A model generated the notes under the pieces. The model was not told the origin of the DNA. It saw only the letters and a list, made by a program, of their open reading frames with translations, and did not search any database. From Rhizobacter sp. (lineage in GTDB: Bacteria; Pseudomonadota; Gammaproteobacteria; Burkholderiales; Burkholderiaceae_C), in assembly GCA_021153565.1 (NCBI GenBank), contig JAJKJU010000299.1:1-41093 (forward strand): a stretch of DNA of 41,093 nt. Direction: 5' to 3'. The position numbers were made by a program, and so were the translations under genes. Positions within the stretch are counted from its first letter, which is position 1; each line of letters begins with the position of its first letter. This document shows positions 6,404 through 16,600 of the stretch, piece by piece.

Positions 6404-9400
6404 ATGCGTGCCAAGTCCAAGCGTCTCGCCGCTCATGCCGCCTTGCACAAGGTCGGCGCTCGGTTCAAGACGTCGATCAGCCTGCCGGTGAACAGCATTG
6501 CCCGGGCGGCACGCGAACTGGGCGCATCGCAAGCGCGTCGTAAAACGGCCTGGAATGTCGAGCCTTTGGAGCCGAAAGTTCTGCTCTCGGCCGACGCCTT
6601 GCCGGGCGTTCACACCGTCGACGGTTCGGTGGATCAACCGGGTGAGCAGGATCGCTATGAATTCATCGTCCAAGAGCGTACCCGCTTCTTGTTCGACGGG
6701 GTGCAAGGCGATCAAATCCAATGGCAACTTCGCGGTTCGAACTCGACGGATCAGTTCGACTTCCGTGCATTGACCAACAACGGTGATCGCTTCCTGGATC
6801 TGGATCCTGGCAAGTACACGCTGACGGTGGATGGCGTTGGCGACCATACAGGCACCTATGCGTTCCGATTGATGGGCATGGAAGCCGCCGTGCCGCTGAC
6901 GTCTGGCGCGACCGTGGCGGGCACTTTGCAACCCGGTGCGCAGGGCGCGCTCTACAGCTTCAACGCCGAGGCGGGTGACCGTCTCTTCCTGCAAGCAGGC
7001 AGTGGCAACACGGGTGGCACCTGGACATTGTTTGACCCGACAGCCAACGTCGCGGTAAGCCAACGCAGTCTGACCAGTGACTCCGGGGTTTACACGGCGC
7101 AGCGCTCGGGAACATATTGGTTGTCGGTGGAAGGCCAGAGCGGTGCAACCGCAGCGCTGAACTACGGCTTCACGACTTACCGAAACGCCGCACGGGTGGC
7201 GCCCCTCAACCTGGGCCAAACTTACAGCGTCAGTCTGGCGGCGCCGGGTGATGCGCAAACCTATACCTTTGATCTGGATCGCACCACGCAAGTGATGTGG
7301 GATCAACTCAGCGCCCCTATCAACAATGCGCAGTGGGTCCTCGTCAACACGGACACCGGCAGCACGATTTCCTCAGCTGTTCTCGACACGCAAGATGGCG
7401 TTTCGAAACCTCTGAATCTGGCTGCGGGCCATTACCAGTTGCGCTTGGAAGCGGTGGGGCGGGGCCAGGGCGCTACGGTGGCCTTCCGACTGCTGGACTC
7501 CAGTCAGGCCGACGTGGTCGCGGCCGGAGAGGCAGTTGCCGTATCAGCCGGATCAGCACAGGGTGGGGCGGTACACCGTATCGACGTGAGTCAGGCTTCG
7601 ACCCTGTCCTTGGCGCACTTGCCTTTGCCTGACGCAGACGCATCGTTCAACACCTTGCCCAAAGCGCGCGACTGGCTGGTGGGTGGCTCTGCGGCGGGCA
7701 ATGTTCAGGTGAATCTGGGAACTGGCGACGCTGGCCAGTTGGACGTGCAAGTCTTGCGCGTCCTGGCGGCATCGGGGGATCAACTGCATTTCAGTGTGAC
7801 GGCCTCCGACTTTGCGCAGTGTTTGCGTCTGTTTGACACATCGGGTCACGAACTCGCCAACACGACGGGCAGCACGTTGGATTGGACTGCGACATCTACC
7901 GGTCTGCTGTACCTGGGTGTCAGCCGTGCCGCAAACGCCAACTACGATCCACTCATCGCGCCCGCAAGCGCAGCAGCAGCTCCGGGTCTACTGAGTTTGG
8001 CACTGAGGCGCACGCTGGCCAAACCCGAGTCAGTCGGCGATGTGGGGGATGTCATGGCGGATGCGTCTGACGTTCTGGTGGGGGCCTCGTCATCGGTCGT
8101 GGTGAACGCCACCATAGGTGATGGCGTCAATGGCACCCTGGATGTCGATTTCCACCGACTGGTGCTGGCGGCGGGCGAAACCTTCCGGTTGTCCACACCC
8201 AACGGCACGCTGGATGGTTATGCGCGGCTTTTCGATGCCAATGGCGTGCAGGTTGCGTCAGTGGACGATAGCCCTATGGCCTACAGCGTGGCCGCCACCG
8301 GGGTCTATTACCTGGGATTGAGCGGCTATCCCAACTCGACATATCTTCCCACCACCCCAGCCAGTGGGCGCACTGGGGCCGCCGGCACGATGTCCGTGAC
8401 CTTCACGCGCGAGCCATCCTCGGTCACGCCATCTTCCCAATGGGTGGTGACAGACAGGCAAGGCAATCTCATAGGCTCCGCATCGCTGAGTCAAGGGTTG
8501 GTGTCAAGCGTTGCCTTGCCCTCTGCGGGCAGCTATTTCCTATGGACCAATCCTGCGTTCACCAACGGAAATCGGCGCGGCGAACTGCGTGTCGGTGTGT
8601 GGTCGGACGCAGCAGCACCCGCCCTCAATCTGGATCCTGCTGGTTCCACCACAGTGAATGCCAGCTTGACGCAGAGCGGTCAAAGCTTGGCGTACAACCT
8701 GACGGTCGCCACAGGGGGTGTTTGGGTCATCGAGCCGAACCGCTTCCCGGCCGGCGCACAGTGGCGCCTGAGTGGCCCGCTGGGCGTCGTGTCCGACTGG
8801 AGCAACCTGTCGAGTGACCTGACCAGCAGCGCGACGCCCTACCTCACGCCTGGCAACTACCGACTCGAAGTGCGCACCGGCGGCACCGCCGTAGGTGACG
8901 TGACGCTGAGTTTGGTGGGGCAGGGGACGGCGCTTGAGCTGAGCCCCGGTGCGCCTGTGCCCTTGCCAGACATGGCGGTAGGATCATCTCTGCTGCTCAG
9001 GAGCAACGCCACGCCGACCGACACCTTTGCGGGCAGCTTCTCACAGGCTGGTGGAGACTTCACCGTGCGCGCCTTTGACGCCTATGGGCGAAGCCTGGCT
9101 GTCAACGTCAACGGTGGATTCTTGCAAGGCAGTGCCAGCGGCCCCGTGTACGTTCGCCTGGTGCGAAGCTCCCGCAGTACGGATGCTGCGCTCACCTACA
9201 CGCTCACGCGCACGCCTGCTGCTTCAACCACGTCGGTGGCGGCGACCCCCGTCACAGTTGGCAGCGAAGTCAACGACACCAATGCCAACGTCTCATCTCC
9301 CAACTACACCTTCACCTTGGCGCAAGACGGCTGGATGGCGTTGGAGTGGCAGGAGGGCACCTGGACTAATTGGACTCTGAGTGGCCCGCGTGGCGTAGAA

Positions 9401-12400
9401 GCCAACGGAGCCCTTCATGAGTCGTTCTACTACAGCGGCAGCCGCAGCTGGAATGCTCCTGTTCGTTGGCTGCCGGCGGGCACCTACACCCTGCAACTGA
9501 GCGGTGGCTCTGGGCTGGCGCGCTTTTCGCTGCGCTCCCCCGCCACCGCAAACCCCATCACCACGGACACCCCTGTGGCGGTGGATGTGGGCACCAGCGA
9601 CGCCTACGAACTGTTTGACGTCACACTCGATGCCGACCTCAAGACCTTTCTGCGAGCCCTGAACGGAGCCGGCACCGGCAACTTCTTCCGCCTTTACGAT
9701 GCCGCTGGTGTTTTGCAGACCCAAGGCGATCCAGCCAGCACCACGCCCGCACTGCTGAGCGTCCCGCGCGACGGTCACTACCTGTTGGCCATCGCGCGCA
9801 ACACCCAGGCCACCGGCAGCACAGCGCTGCGCTTCGATCTGTCCACCATGCCGGCTGCGGCCCTTGCGCTGCCCGCGGGCGGTGTCATCAGCGGCCATTT
9901 TGTGCAGTCGTATGACTATGTGGACTACGCGTTGGTATTGACTGAAGCCTCGCAAATCTCGCTGTCGGGCACGGCCAGCACCGGCTCGAGCAAGACCTAC
10001 ACCTTGCGTGATGCTGCCGGCAACACGGTGGAGAACCTGTCGTATTACGGCGAGAAAGCCTGGGGCTTGGCGGCGGGCCGCTACACCTTGCGAGTCCAGC
10101 GCTCGGACTACTACTCCAATCCCAGTGCGAACGACACCTACACCGCCACCGTGCAGGTGACGAACAACAGCCGAGCGCTCGGCGTGGCGCAGCCTGTCAG
10201 CCTGCAACTGAACAACGGCATGGCAGATGCCGTGCTGCAAATGAACCTGGAGGCCGGCCAAAGCTATGTGCTCACCACCGCGACGGACCCCACCTACTAC
10301 CAGGGCATGCGCGTCAAGATCTTCGATCCGAGTGGCGATCAATGCGTGTCGTCCGGAATGGGGGGGCCGTGGTGGTACAGCCAGACCAGCCTGATCTTCA
10401 CCGCGCCGCAAACGGGCACCTACCGTGTCATCTTGGGAGGCTCTGATTCCTCGGCGGGTTTGACGGGGACCTATGGTTTCAAGCTCACCCAGGCTGCGGT
10501 GCTTCAGTCGCCGCTGCGAATCGGCGTTGACGCCATCAACTCTCTCACCCAGGTTGCAGACGAGGGGCGCCACGCATTCACGCTCACCGAGGCCAAGCGC
10601 TTGCTTGTCAGTGTGACGGGCGATGCTTACCAAGCTCAACTCGTGCGTACCGATACCGGTACTACGGTCCTGTCAACGTCGAACACCCTGAATGGTCCGC
10701 TCATCCAGTTGCTGGATCTGGCGCCAGGCAGCTACGAATGGCGCATTCAGGCGACGAAAGAGAACCCTGGCAGCTACCGGATCCGCATGGATGATGTGGC
10801 CAGCCTCAGTCCGCTGGCCCTCGACACGACGGCCACGGCCACGGTCGCGCAAGGGCGCTGGGCCACCGCCTGGTCCTATGACGGAACAGCCGGCGAGTTG
10901 CTCACTCTGGATTCTTCGTTGCAAAGCGATGGCTATGGATACTGGCAGCTCATAGGCCCCAATGGCGCCGCGGTGTCGTCCGAATGGCAGTACGGCGGTG
11001 AGCTTGTCCGACGCATCAAGCTGACCGAATCTGGACACTATGTGCTGATCCTGCGCGGAGACAGCAGCAACTCCGCGCCACAGACTTCTACCGTGGTGCT
11101 GCGGCGCTATACCGAGGCCACGACTCCCATGTCCGTGGGCGACCAGGTCAGCGGCTCCATCGCCCATGTCGGCGACATCCAGCACTACAGTTTCACCCTG
11201 GCCACAGACACAACCATCGCGCTCGACCCCCAAGGCGGGGCGGCCAACCTCACGCTGACGGGGCCCAATGGCGACGAACTGAGCTTGAACCTGGACAGCG
11301 TAGAAAGCTATGACGTGCGGCGTCTGCGCGCGGGCACCTATTCGCTGGACATCACCGCCGATGCCCTCAATTCCACGCCGAGTTTTGGCTTCAAACTGTT
11401 GAACCTGGCATCGGTCGCTCAAGCGCATGGTGAAGTGACGAAACTCAGCGGGGACATACCAGCCGGGCGCAATCTGGCCGTGCACAGCTTTGAGGTGTTG
11501 GCCGGGCACTTCTACAACCTCGACTTCCTGGTGCCGACGGTCTACCCGGACTATTTCCGCTACACGCTGGTGGACGCGCAAGGCCGGACGGTTTCCGCAG
11601 ATGGGTGGACGCACGGCACGTCGGTGAGCTTCACCCCCGCCGCCAGCGGGCCGATCTATCTGGTGGCCAAGCAGTACTACTCCGCGAGCGCGGCGGTGCA
11701 TTTTGATGCGGCATTGCGCCAACCCACGCTGGTTTCCACCCCATTGCCCTTGGGCAGCAGCGTCGCGGCGTCTCTGGTCACGCGCGAGGACCGCGCGGAC
11801 TACAGCTTCAGCCTGGATGACGCGGGCTGGCTGGATTTGTCCGACGTCGCCGTCCAGGGCGGCGGCGCAACGTGCGATGTGATCGCGCCGGATGGCACGA
11901 GCCTGTGGTCTCGCAACTTCTCTGCGGGCAGCTCAGATCAGTCGTGGCAAATCCCGCTCAGCGCGGGGCGGTATGTGCTGCGGGTGCATGGCGCCAGCGA
12001 CGGCAGCACCGTGGCCGTGGGTTTCACACCCCGCACCGTTGCGCGTCCCCATCAGTTGGATCGGCGGCCTGGTGCCGTTCAAGCCGTTTCGACAGCAGCA
12101 GGTGAAAGTACCGTTGACCTGTGGTCCGTGAACGCGGCCGCCGGTGACAGCCTGAATCTCACGTCCACACGATGGCCTGGGGCGGGCTCGGTGCAGTTGT
12201 TCGCCCCGAATGGATCACTGTTGTCCACATGGAATCCGGCCAGCGGCTCCCCTTTGAATGCGGTGCTCGATGTCTCTGGCATCTATCTGCTGCGGGTGAC
12301 GCGTCCGTCGGAGGAGGCCGTTGCCGACAACGCCTATGCCTTCGAAGCACTTTGTGACGGCACTGCCCCGGCAGACCCCTTGGTCAATACAGAGTCTGCC

Positions 12401-12955
12401 GGTGGCACCCTGGATGCCGGCAGCCAGTTCACTTACGGCCTCACGGTCACCGAGGCTGGGCTTTGGTATCTCGACCGCAATGCCATCCCAGACTATTACG
12501 CCTACTACTACAGCGGCGCACGTGTCCTGGATGCGCATGGTGCGGTAGTGGCCACGGGCTGGGACACGGCGATTTGGTTGAAGCCCGGCCAGTACAGCGT
12601 GGAGGTGTCTGCCACCTACAACGCCGCGAGCTATGACTTCACATGGCGTCGCCTCGACACACTCACGCCCTTGCCCTACGGGCAGTCGGTCAGCATGGCC
12701 AGCGCGTCGGTCTATCAGATGCGTGCCTACCGTGTCGACGCACAGGCCGGCGACCAATTGCGCTTCAACGCGCTGAGCAGCAGCGGCTCCAACCTGCGTT
12801 GGATGGCGGTGAATCGCAACGGCCAGGCATTGACCGGCTGGAACTGGGGCAATGCAGACGCCAGTGCCTTCACGGTTCAGGACACCGGGCCCGTGACTTT
12901 TCTCTTCGATTGGGCCAACTACAGCTACGGCAGCGGCATCAACGGCGCGGTGTAA
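6404..12955 (+). CDS. Giant LEPR-XLL-type surface protein, part 1 (to in-frame TAA)
   Basis: This first 2183 codons of the giant frame start at ATG 6404 with a strong ribosome binding site. The N-terminus is basic and lacks a classical Sec signal. Residues 55-61 read LEPKVLL followed by SADAL, matching the LEPR-XLL motif that marks the start of very large repetitive surface or secreted proteins in proteobacteria. The rest is a tandem series of PPC-like beta modules of roughly 115 residues, each with a 'DxYxFxL...G' opening, 'LxAGxYxLxV' and a closing 'YxFRLLD'. The TAA at 12953 falls inside such a module and the same frame goes on with the missing half, so this is not a natural C-terminus. 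If translated alone, it would be a shortened adhesin lacking every catalytic domain. See parts 2 and 3. Confidence 0.8.
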   Translation: MRAKSKRLAAHAALHKVGARFKTSISLPVNSIARAARELGASQARRKTAWNVEPLEPKVLLSADALPGVHTVDGSVDQPGEQDRYEFIVQERTRFLFDGVQGDQIQWQLRGSNSTDQFDFRALTNNGDRFLDLDPGKYTLTVDGVGDHTGTYAFRLMGMEAAVPLTSGATVAGTLQPGAQGALYSFNAEAGDRLFLQAGSGNTGGTWTLFDPTANVAVSQRSLTSDSGVYTAQRSGTYWLSVEGQSGATAALNYGFTTYRNAARVAPLNLGQTYSVSLAAPGDAQTYTFDLDRTTQVMWDQLSAPINNAQWVLVNTDTGSTISSAVLDTQDGVSKPLNLAAGHYQLRLEAVGRGQGATVAFRLLDSSQADVVAAGEAVAVSAGSAQGGAVHRIDVSQASTLSLAHLPLPDADASFNTLPKARDWLVGGSAAGNVQVNLGTGDAGQLDVQVLRVLAASGDQLHFSVTASDFAQCLRLFDTSGHELANTTGSTLDWTATSTGLLYLGVSRAANANYDPLIAPASAAAAPGLLSLALRRTLAKPESVGDVGDVMADASDVLVGASSSVVVNATIGDGVNGTLDVDFHRLVLAAGETFRLSTPNGTLDGYARLFDANGVQVASVDDSPMAYSVAATGVYYLGLSGYPNSTYLPTTPASGRTGAAGTMSVTFTREPSSVTPSSQWVVTDRQGNLIGSASLSQGLVSSVALPSAGSYFLWTNPAFTNGNRRGELRVGVWSDAAAPALNLDPAGSTTVNASLTQSGQSLAYNLTVATGGVWVIEPNRFPAGAQWRLSGPLGVVSDWSNLSSDLTSSATPYLTPGNYRLEVRTGGTAVGDVTLSLVGQGTALELSPGAPVPLPDMAVGSSLLLRSNATPTDTFAGSFSQAGGDFTVRAFDAYGRSLAVNVNGGFLQGSASGPVYVRLVRSSRSTDAALTYTLTRTPAASTTSVAATPVTVGSEVNDTNANVSSPNYTFTLAQDGWMALEWQEGTWTNWTLSGPRGVEANGALHESFYYSGSRSWNAPVRWLPAGTYTLQLSGGSGLARFSLRSPATANPITTDTPVAVDVGTSDAYELFDVTLDADLKTFLRALNGAGTGNFFRLYDAAGVLQTQGDPASTTPALLSVPRDGHYLLAIARNTQATGSTALRFDLSTMPAAALALPAGGVISGHFVQSYDYVDYALVLTEASQISLSGTASTGSSKTYTLRDAAGNTVENLSYYGEKAWGLAAGRYTLRVQRSDYYSNPSANDTYTATVQVTNNSRALGVAQPVSLQLNNGMADAVLQMNLEAGQSYVLTTATDPTYYQGMRVKIFDPSGDQCVSSGMGGPWWYSQTSLIFTAPQTGTYRVILGGSDSSAGLTGTYGFKLTQAAVLQSPLRIGVDAINSLTQVADEGRHAFTLTEAKRLLVSVTGDAYQAQLVRTDTGTTVLSTSNTLNGPLIQLLDLAPGSYEWRIQATKENPGSYRIRMDDVASLSPLALDTTATATVAQGRWATAWSYDGTAGELLTLDSSLQSDGYGYWQLIGPNGAAVSSEWQYGGELVRRIKLTESGHYVLILRGDSSNSAPQTSTVVLRRYTEATTPMSVGDQVSGSIAHVGDIQHYSFTLATDTTIALDPQGGAANLTLTGPNGDELSLNLDSVESYDVRRLRAGTYSLDITADALNSTPSFGFKLLNLASVAQAHGEVTKLSGDIPAGRNLAVHSFEVLAGHFYNLDFLVPTVYPDYFRYTLVDAQGRTVSADGWTHGTSVSFTPAASGPIYLVAKQYYSASAAVHFDAALRQPTLVSTPLPLGSSVAASLVTREDRADYSFSLDDAGWLDLSDVAVQGGGATCDVIAPDGTSLWSRNFSAGSSDQSWQIPLSAGRYVLRVHGASDGSTVAVGFTPRTVARPHQLDRRPGAVQAVSTAAGESTVDLWSVNAAAGDSLNLTSTRWPGAGSVQLFAPNGSLLSTWNPASGSPLNAVLDVSGIYLLRVTRPSEEAVADNAYAFEALCDGTAPADPLVNTESAGGTLDAGSQFTYGLTVTEAGLWYLDRNAIPDYYAYYYSGARVLDAHGAVVATGWDTAIWLKPGQYSVEVSATYNAASYDFTWRRLDTLTPLPYGQSVSMASASVYQMRAYRVDAQAGDQLRFNALSSSGSNLRWMAVNRNGQALTGWNWGNADASAFTVQDTGPVTFLFDWANYSYGSGINGAV

Positions 12956-13690
12956 TTCCAGATCGACAACCTTGCCAACGCTCAGGCCGGCGTCATCGCA
13001 TTGAACCAGACAGTTTCAGGAACGCTTAACGCACAAAACCAGTCGCGCACCTACACCTTCACCCTGGATGAAGGCAAGACCGTGCAGTTCGACCGGCTCA
13101 ATAGCGGTGCGGGCAACGACAACCTGTACTGGTCGCTGACAGGCCCGTACAACACCTCGTTGGCCAGCAGTGAATACCTGTCAACGGGCACGACTGCACC
13201 CTCCACCCGCGTGCTGGATCTGCCACCCGGCACCTACACGCTGCAGGTCTACACCTCGGGATTTGGCAACGACAGCTACGCCTTCCGCCTGCTGGATCAG
13301 AGCACCGCCACGCCATTGACGAACGGGCAGATCGTTGAAGGTCGTGTTGAGCCCAGCGGTGAGATGGTGGCCTACAGCGTGGATGCCGAGGCAGGCGACC
13401 GGCTGTTCGTGGACTTCCGCGATCTCACCATCCGTACCTCTGCCTACGATGCGACGGTTGGCTTCTCGCACTACAACTACACGGGCGGTGTTCGCATTGT
13501 TGACCCCTATGGGCGAGATGTCACCAGCGCGGCCCTGGGCGACGCGGAGGCCGTGGCCACCGTGAGTGGCCGCTACACGGTGCTGCTCGACAACTACCAG
13601 AACTACAACGTGCCGGTGGCCTACCGGCTGGCGGTCTTTGTCAACACGCCTGGCCTGCCGCGCACCATAGACCTTGGCGTCACCGCCACG
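6602..13690 (+). repeat. Array of about 20 PPC-like beta modules
   Basis: Recurring landmarks are GTYAFRLMG, ATVAFRLLD, GSYRIRMDD, PSFGFKLLN and DSYAFRLLD at module ends, followed by short linkers such as 'PLTxGxxVxGTL' that start the next unit. The pattern matches bacterial pre-peptidase C-terminal-like (PPC/DVUA0089-type) sandwiches, which act as structural or binding modules outside the cell. Copies are strongly diverged, so the array is old. The number is estimated from length and spacing. Confidence 0.6.
12953..12955 (+). other. In-frame TAA interrupting the giant frame
   Basis: The codons around it read Gly-Ala-Val-stop-Phe-Gln-Ile-Asp-Asn. In sibling modules this place is the 'YxFRLLD' closing strand, so the stop replaces one ordinary residue. 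Reading continues in the same frame with no shift. CAA (Gln) to TAA by one C-to-T change is the simplest origin. No ribosome binding site precedes the TTG at 13001, the next possible start. Confidence 0.9.
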
Positions 13691-16600
13691 GCCATGGACC
13701 TGCAGGTGCAGAGCGTGGCCGTCACACCAGCCCAGACGGGCAGCGACATTCGCTCCGGCAACACGATGACCGTGTCATGGACCACGCTCAACAACGGCGT
13801 CAGTGCCACGCTCGGAGACTTCGTCGAACGTGTGATCGTTCGTCGTCCGGCGACGGGCGAGGTGGTGGCCCAAGTCAGCATGCCCTTCGTCGAGGCGGAC
13901 CCAGGCAATGGTTCGCTGTTGCCGTCACAGACGGTGGCGCGCCAGGTCAACATTCGTTTGCCCGACGGCCCCGCTGGCGCTGGCGATCTGTCCGTCACGG
14001 TGGAGACAGACGTCACCAACACCCAGCCCGAAGGCGGAGTGGCAGAAGAAAACAACCGGGCTTTCGCCAACTTCACCAGTGCGCTGGCTGACTATCCCAA
14101 CCTGGTGGCGGCCAACCTGTCGATCGCGCCGACCGCCGATTGGAGCGCGGGCCAGCCGGTGACGGTGCGCTGGACGACACGCAACGATGGCAGCCTTGCG
14201 GCCACCGGAGGCTGGACCGAGCGCGTGGAGCTGTTGAATCAGACCACTGGCGTGGTGGTGGCCAATCTGGCACAGGCCTTCACGGCGCAAAACATCGCAG
14301 CCGGCTCGTCTGCTGATCGCAGCGCCAGCTTCAACTGGCCGAGTGGTCTGAACGCCATTGGCGCCTTCCGCCTTCGGGTGGTGGTGGACGCCTTGTCCGA
14401 AGTTTCCGAATACAACGCCAGCGGTGCGCTGGAAAACGACAACGCCAAGCAACAGGTCGTGAGCGTGGGGCCCGATCTCGTCGTGCGCAATCCGGGCTTG
14501 TTGCAAACCGGCGTGCAGTCGGGTGACCGTGTCACGCTCGTCTGGGAGGACGTGAACCAGGGCAGCGTTCCTACACCCGTGGCCTACCAAGACCGTGTGG
14601 TGGTGCGCCAGCGCAACGCAGACGGCACGGCCGGTGCAGTCATTCTCGACACCTCGGTGGCCTTTGCCGGCGCTGCTGCACTGCCACTGCAGCCCGGCGA
14701 GGCCCGTGCTCGCTCGCTCAACTTTGCGCTGCCTGATGGCGTCTTGGGCTCGGGCCAGTTCGATGTCTTCATCACCGCCGACAGCTCGGCCAGTGGCACC
14801 GCCATCCTGTTCGAAACCAACCTGGCCGGCAACGCGGAAACCAACAACACCTCCGCCGGAGATTTCATCACCACCCTCAGGCAATACGCCGATCTGGCCG
14901 TGACCGATCTGGTCGCCCCCACCACCGTGGAGTCGGGTGCACAGACCCAAATCAGCTGGAGCGTCACCAACCAAGGCCCGGTGGCCGCCGTGAGCGCCAA
15001 CGGCTCGTGGGTGGACCGTGTGGTGCTCAGCAGTGACAGCGTCATCGGCAACGCCGACGACGTGATCCTGGCCAGCGTCACCCACACCGGTGCGCTGGCC
15101 GTGGGCGCCAGCTATGGCCAGAGCGCGAGCGTGCGCATCCCGACGCGGCTGCAGGGCAACTACCGCATCGCCGTCATCTCCGACATCAACAGCGCCGTGC
15201 GCGAGCCCGACACCCGGGCCGACAACCTGCGCCTGTCCGGCACCATTGCCATCCTGCAGACCTATGCCGATCTGGTGCCTTCGCTGGCGGCCGTGCCGGC
15301 CGAGATTTTTGCGGGTCGCACGGCTCGGGTGGAGTGGTCCGTCCAAAACAACGGAACCGTCACTACCGACGTGAGCCGCTGGGTCGACCAGGTCTATCTG
15401 TCGAGCACCCCGTCGCTTAGCGCCAGTTCGATTCTGCTGGGCTCGGTGACCCACGTCGGGGCGCTGGACCGCAACGGGAGCTACGCCGCTGCGATGGACG
15501 TGCAGATCCCGCGCGACGCCTCGGGCCCCATGTATTTCATCGTCAAGACGGACGCCTTCGCGGCCGTCTACGAACTCGGCCGCACGCCAAACAACGTTGT
15601 GATTGCCGCAGCGTCGTCCCAGGTTCAACCCGAACCGCGCGCCAATTTCGTGGTGCAGGACCTCACCGCGCCCACCCAATGGCGTGTGGGTTCAACGGTC
15701 GAGCTCACGTACACCGTGCGCAACACCGGCAATGATCCGGTGAATTCCTGGCTGGCCGAAGAAGTGCGGCTGGTGGACACCGGCAACGCGTCCAACATCG
15801 TCACGCTTGGCTCCCCCTCGGGCACGCGCAACCTGGCGCAAGGCGCCGCTTATACCCAAACGCTCAGCTACACCGTGCCGGCCATGCCGGCGGGCAATTG
15901 GCGGCTTGAGGTCATCGCCGACCGCTGGGGCTACGTGAGCGAGTCGTCGGAAGCCGACAACGTGGGGAGCGCGTCGATCGCGGTGGTCCACCCCGACTTG
16001 GTGGTGAGCCAACTGGCCACCACGGGTCTGCGGCAAGGCGGCGAAACGCTCACGCTGAACTGGACCACCCGCAACAGCGGCACGGCCGACGCCAGCCATG
16101 TGCGCGATGCTGTCTACCTGTCGCGCGACGGCGTGGTCGGCGCGGGCGACACCCAGCTCGGTGAAATCACTCACACCAGCTTGGGGGCTGGGGCCAGCGA
16201 AGTTGGGCAGCTCAGCTTCACGCTGCCGGTCGATCTCGAAGGCGACTGGCGCTTGATCGTCGTCACCGACGCGACCAACCAGAACAATGAGAACACCAGC
16301 GGTGAGGCCAACAACGCCGACATGCTCGCCATCGCCGTCGCGCGCGACTTCTTCGCCGACTTGGCGGTGAGCGCCGTGCAGGCGCCTACACGCGTGATCG
16401 ACGACCCGGCCTCGGTGACGGTGGAGTGGACCGTGACCAACATGGGCACGGGCCTCGGCCGCACGCTGTCGTGGACCGACCGCGTGATCTATTCGCAGAA
16501 TGACGTGCTGGGTGACTCCGACGACATCGTTCTCGGCAATCTGGAGCGCACCGGTGGCTTGGCCGTGGGCGACAGCTACAACGGCAGCGTCACCTACCGC

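Noticed and set aside
13925-15679. Minus-strand ORF of 584 codons
   Set aside because: It is antisense to well-defined CARDB modules, with low-complexity composition and no ribosome binding site or family motifs.
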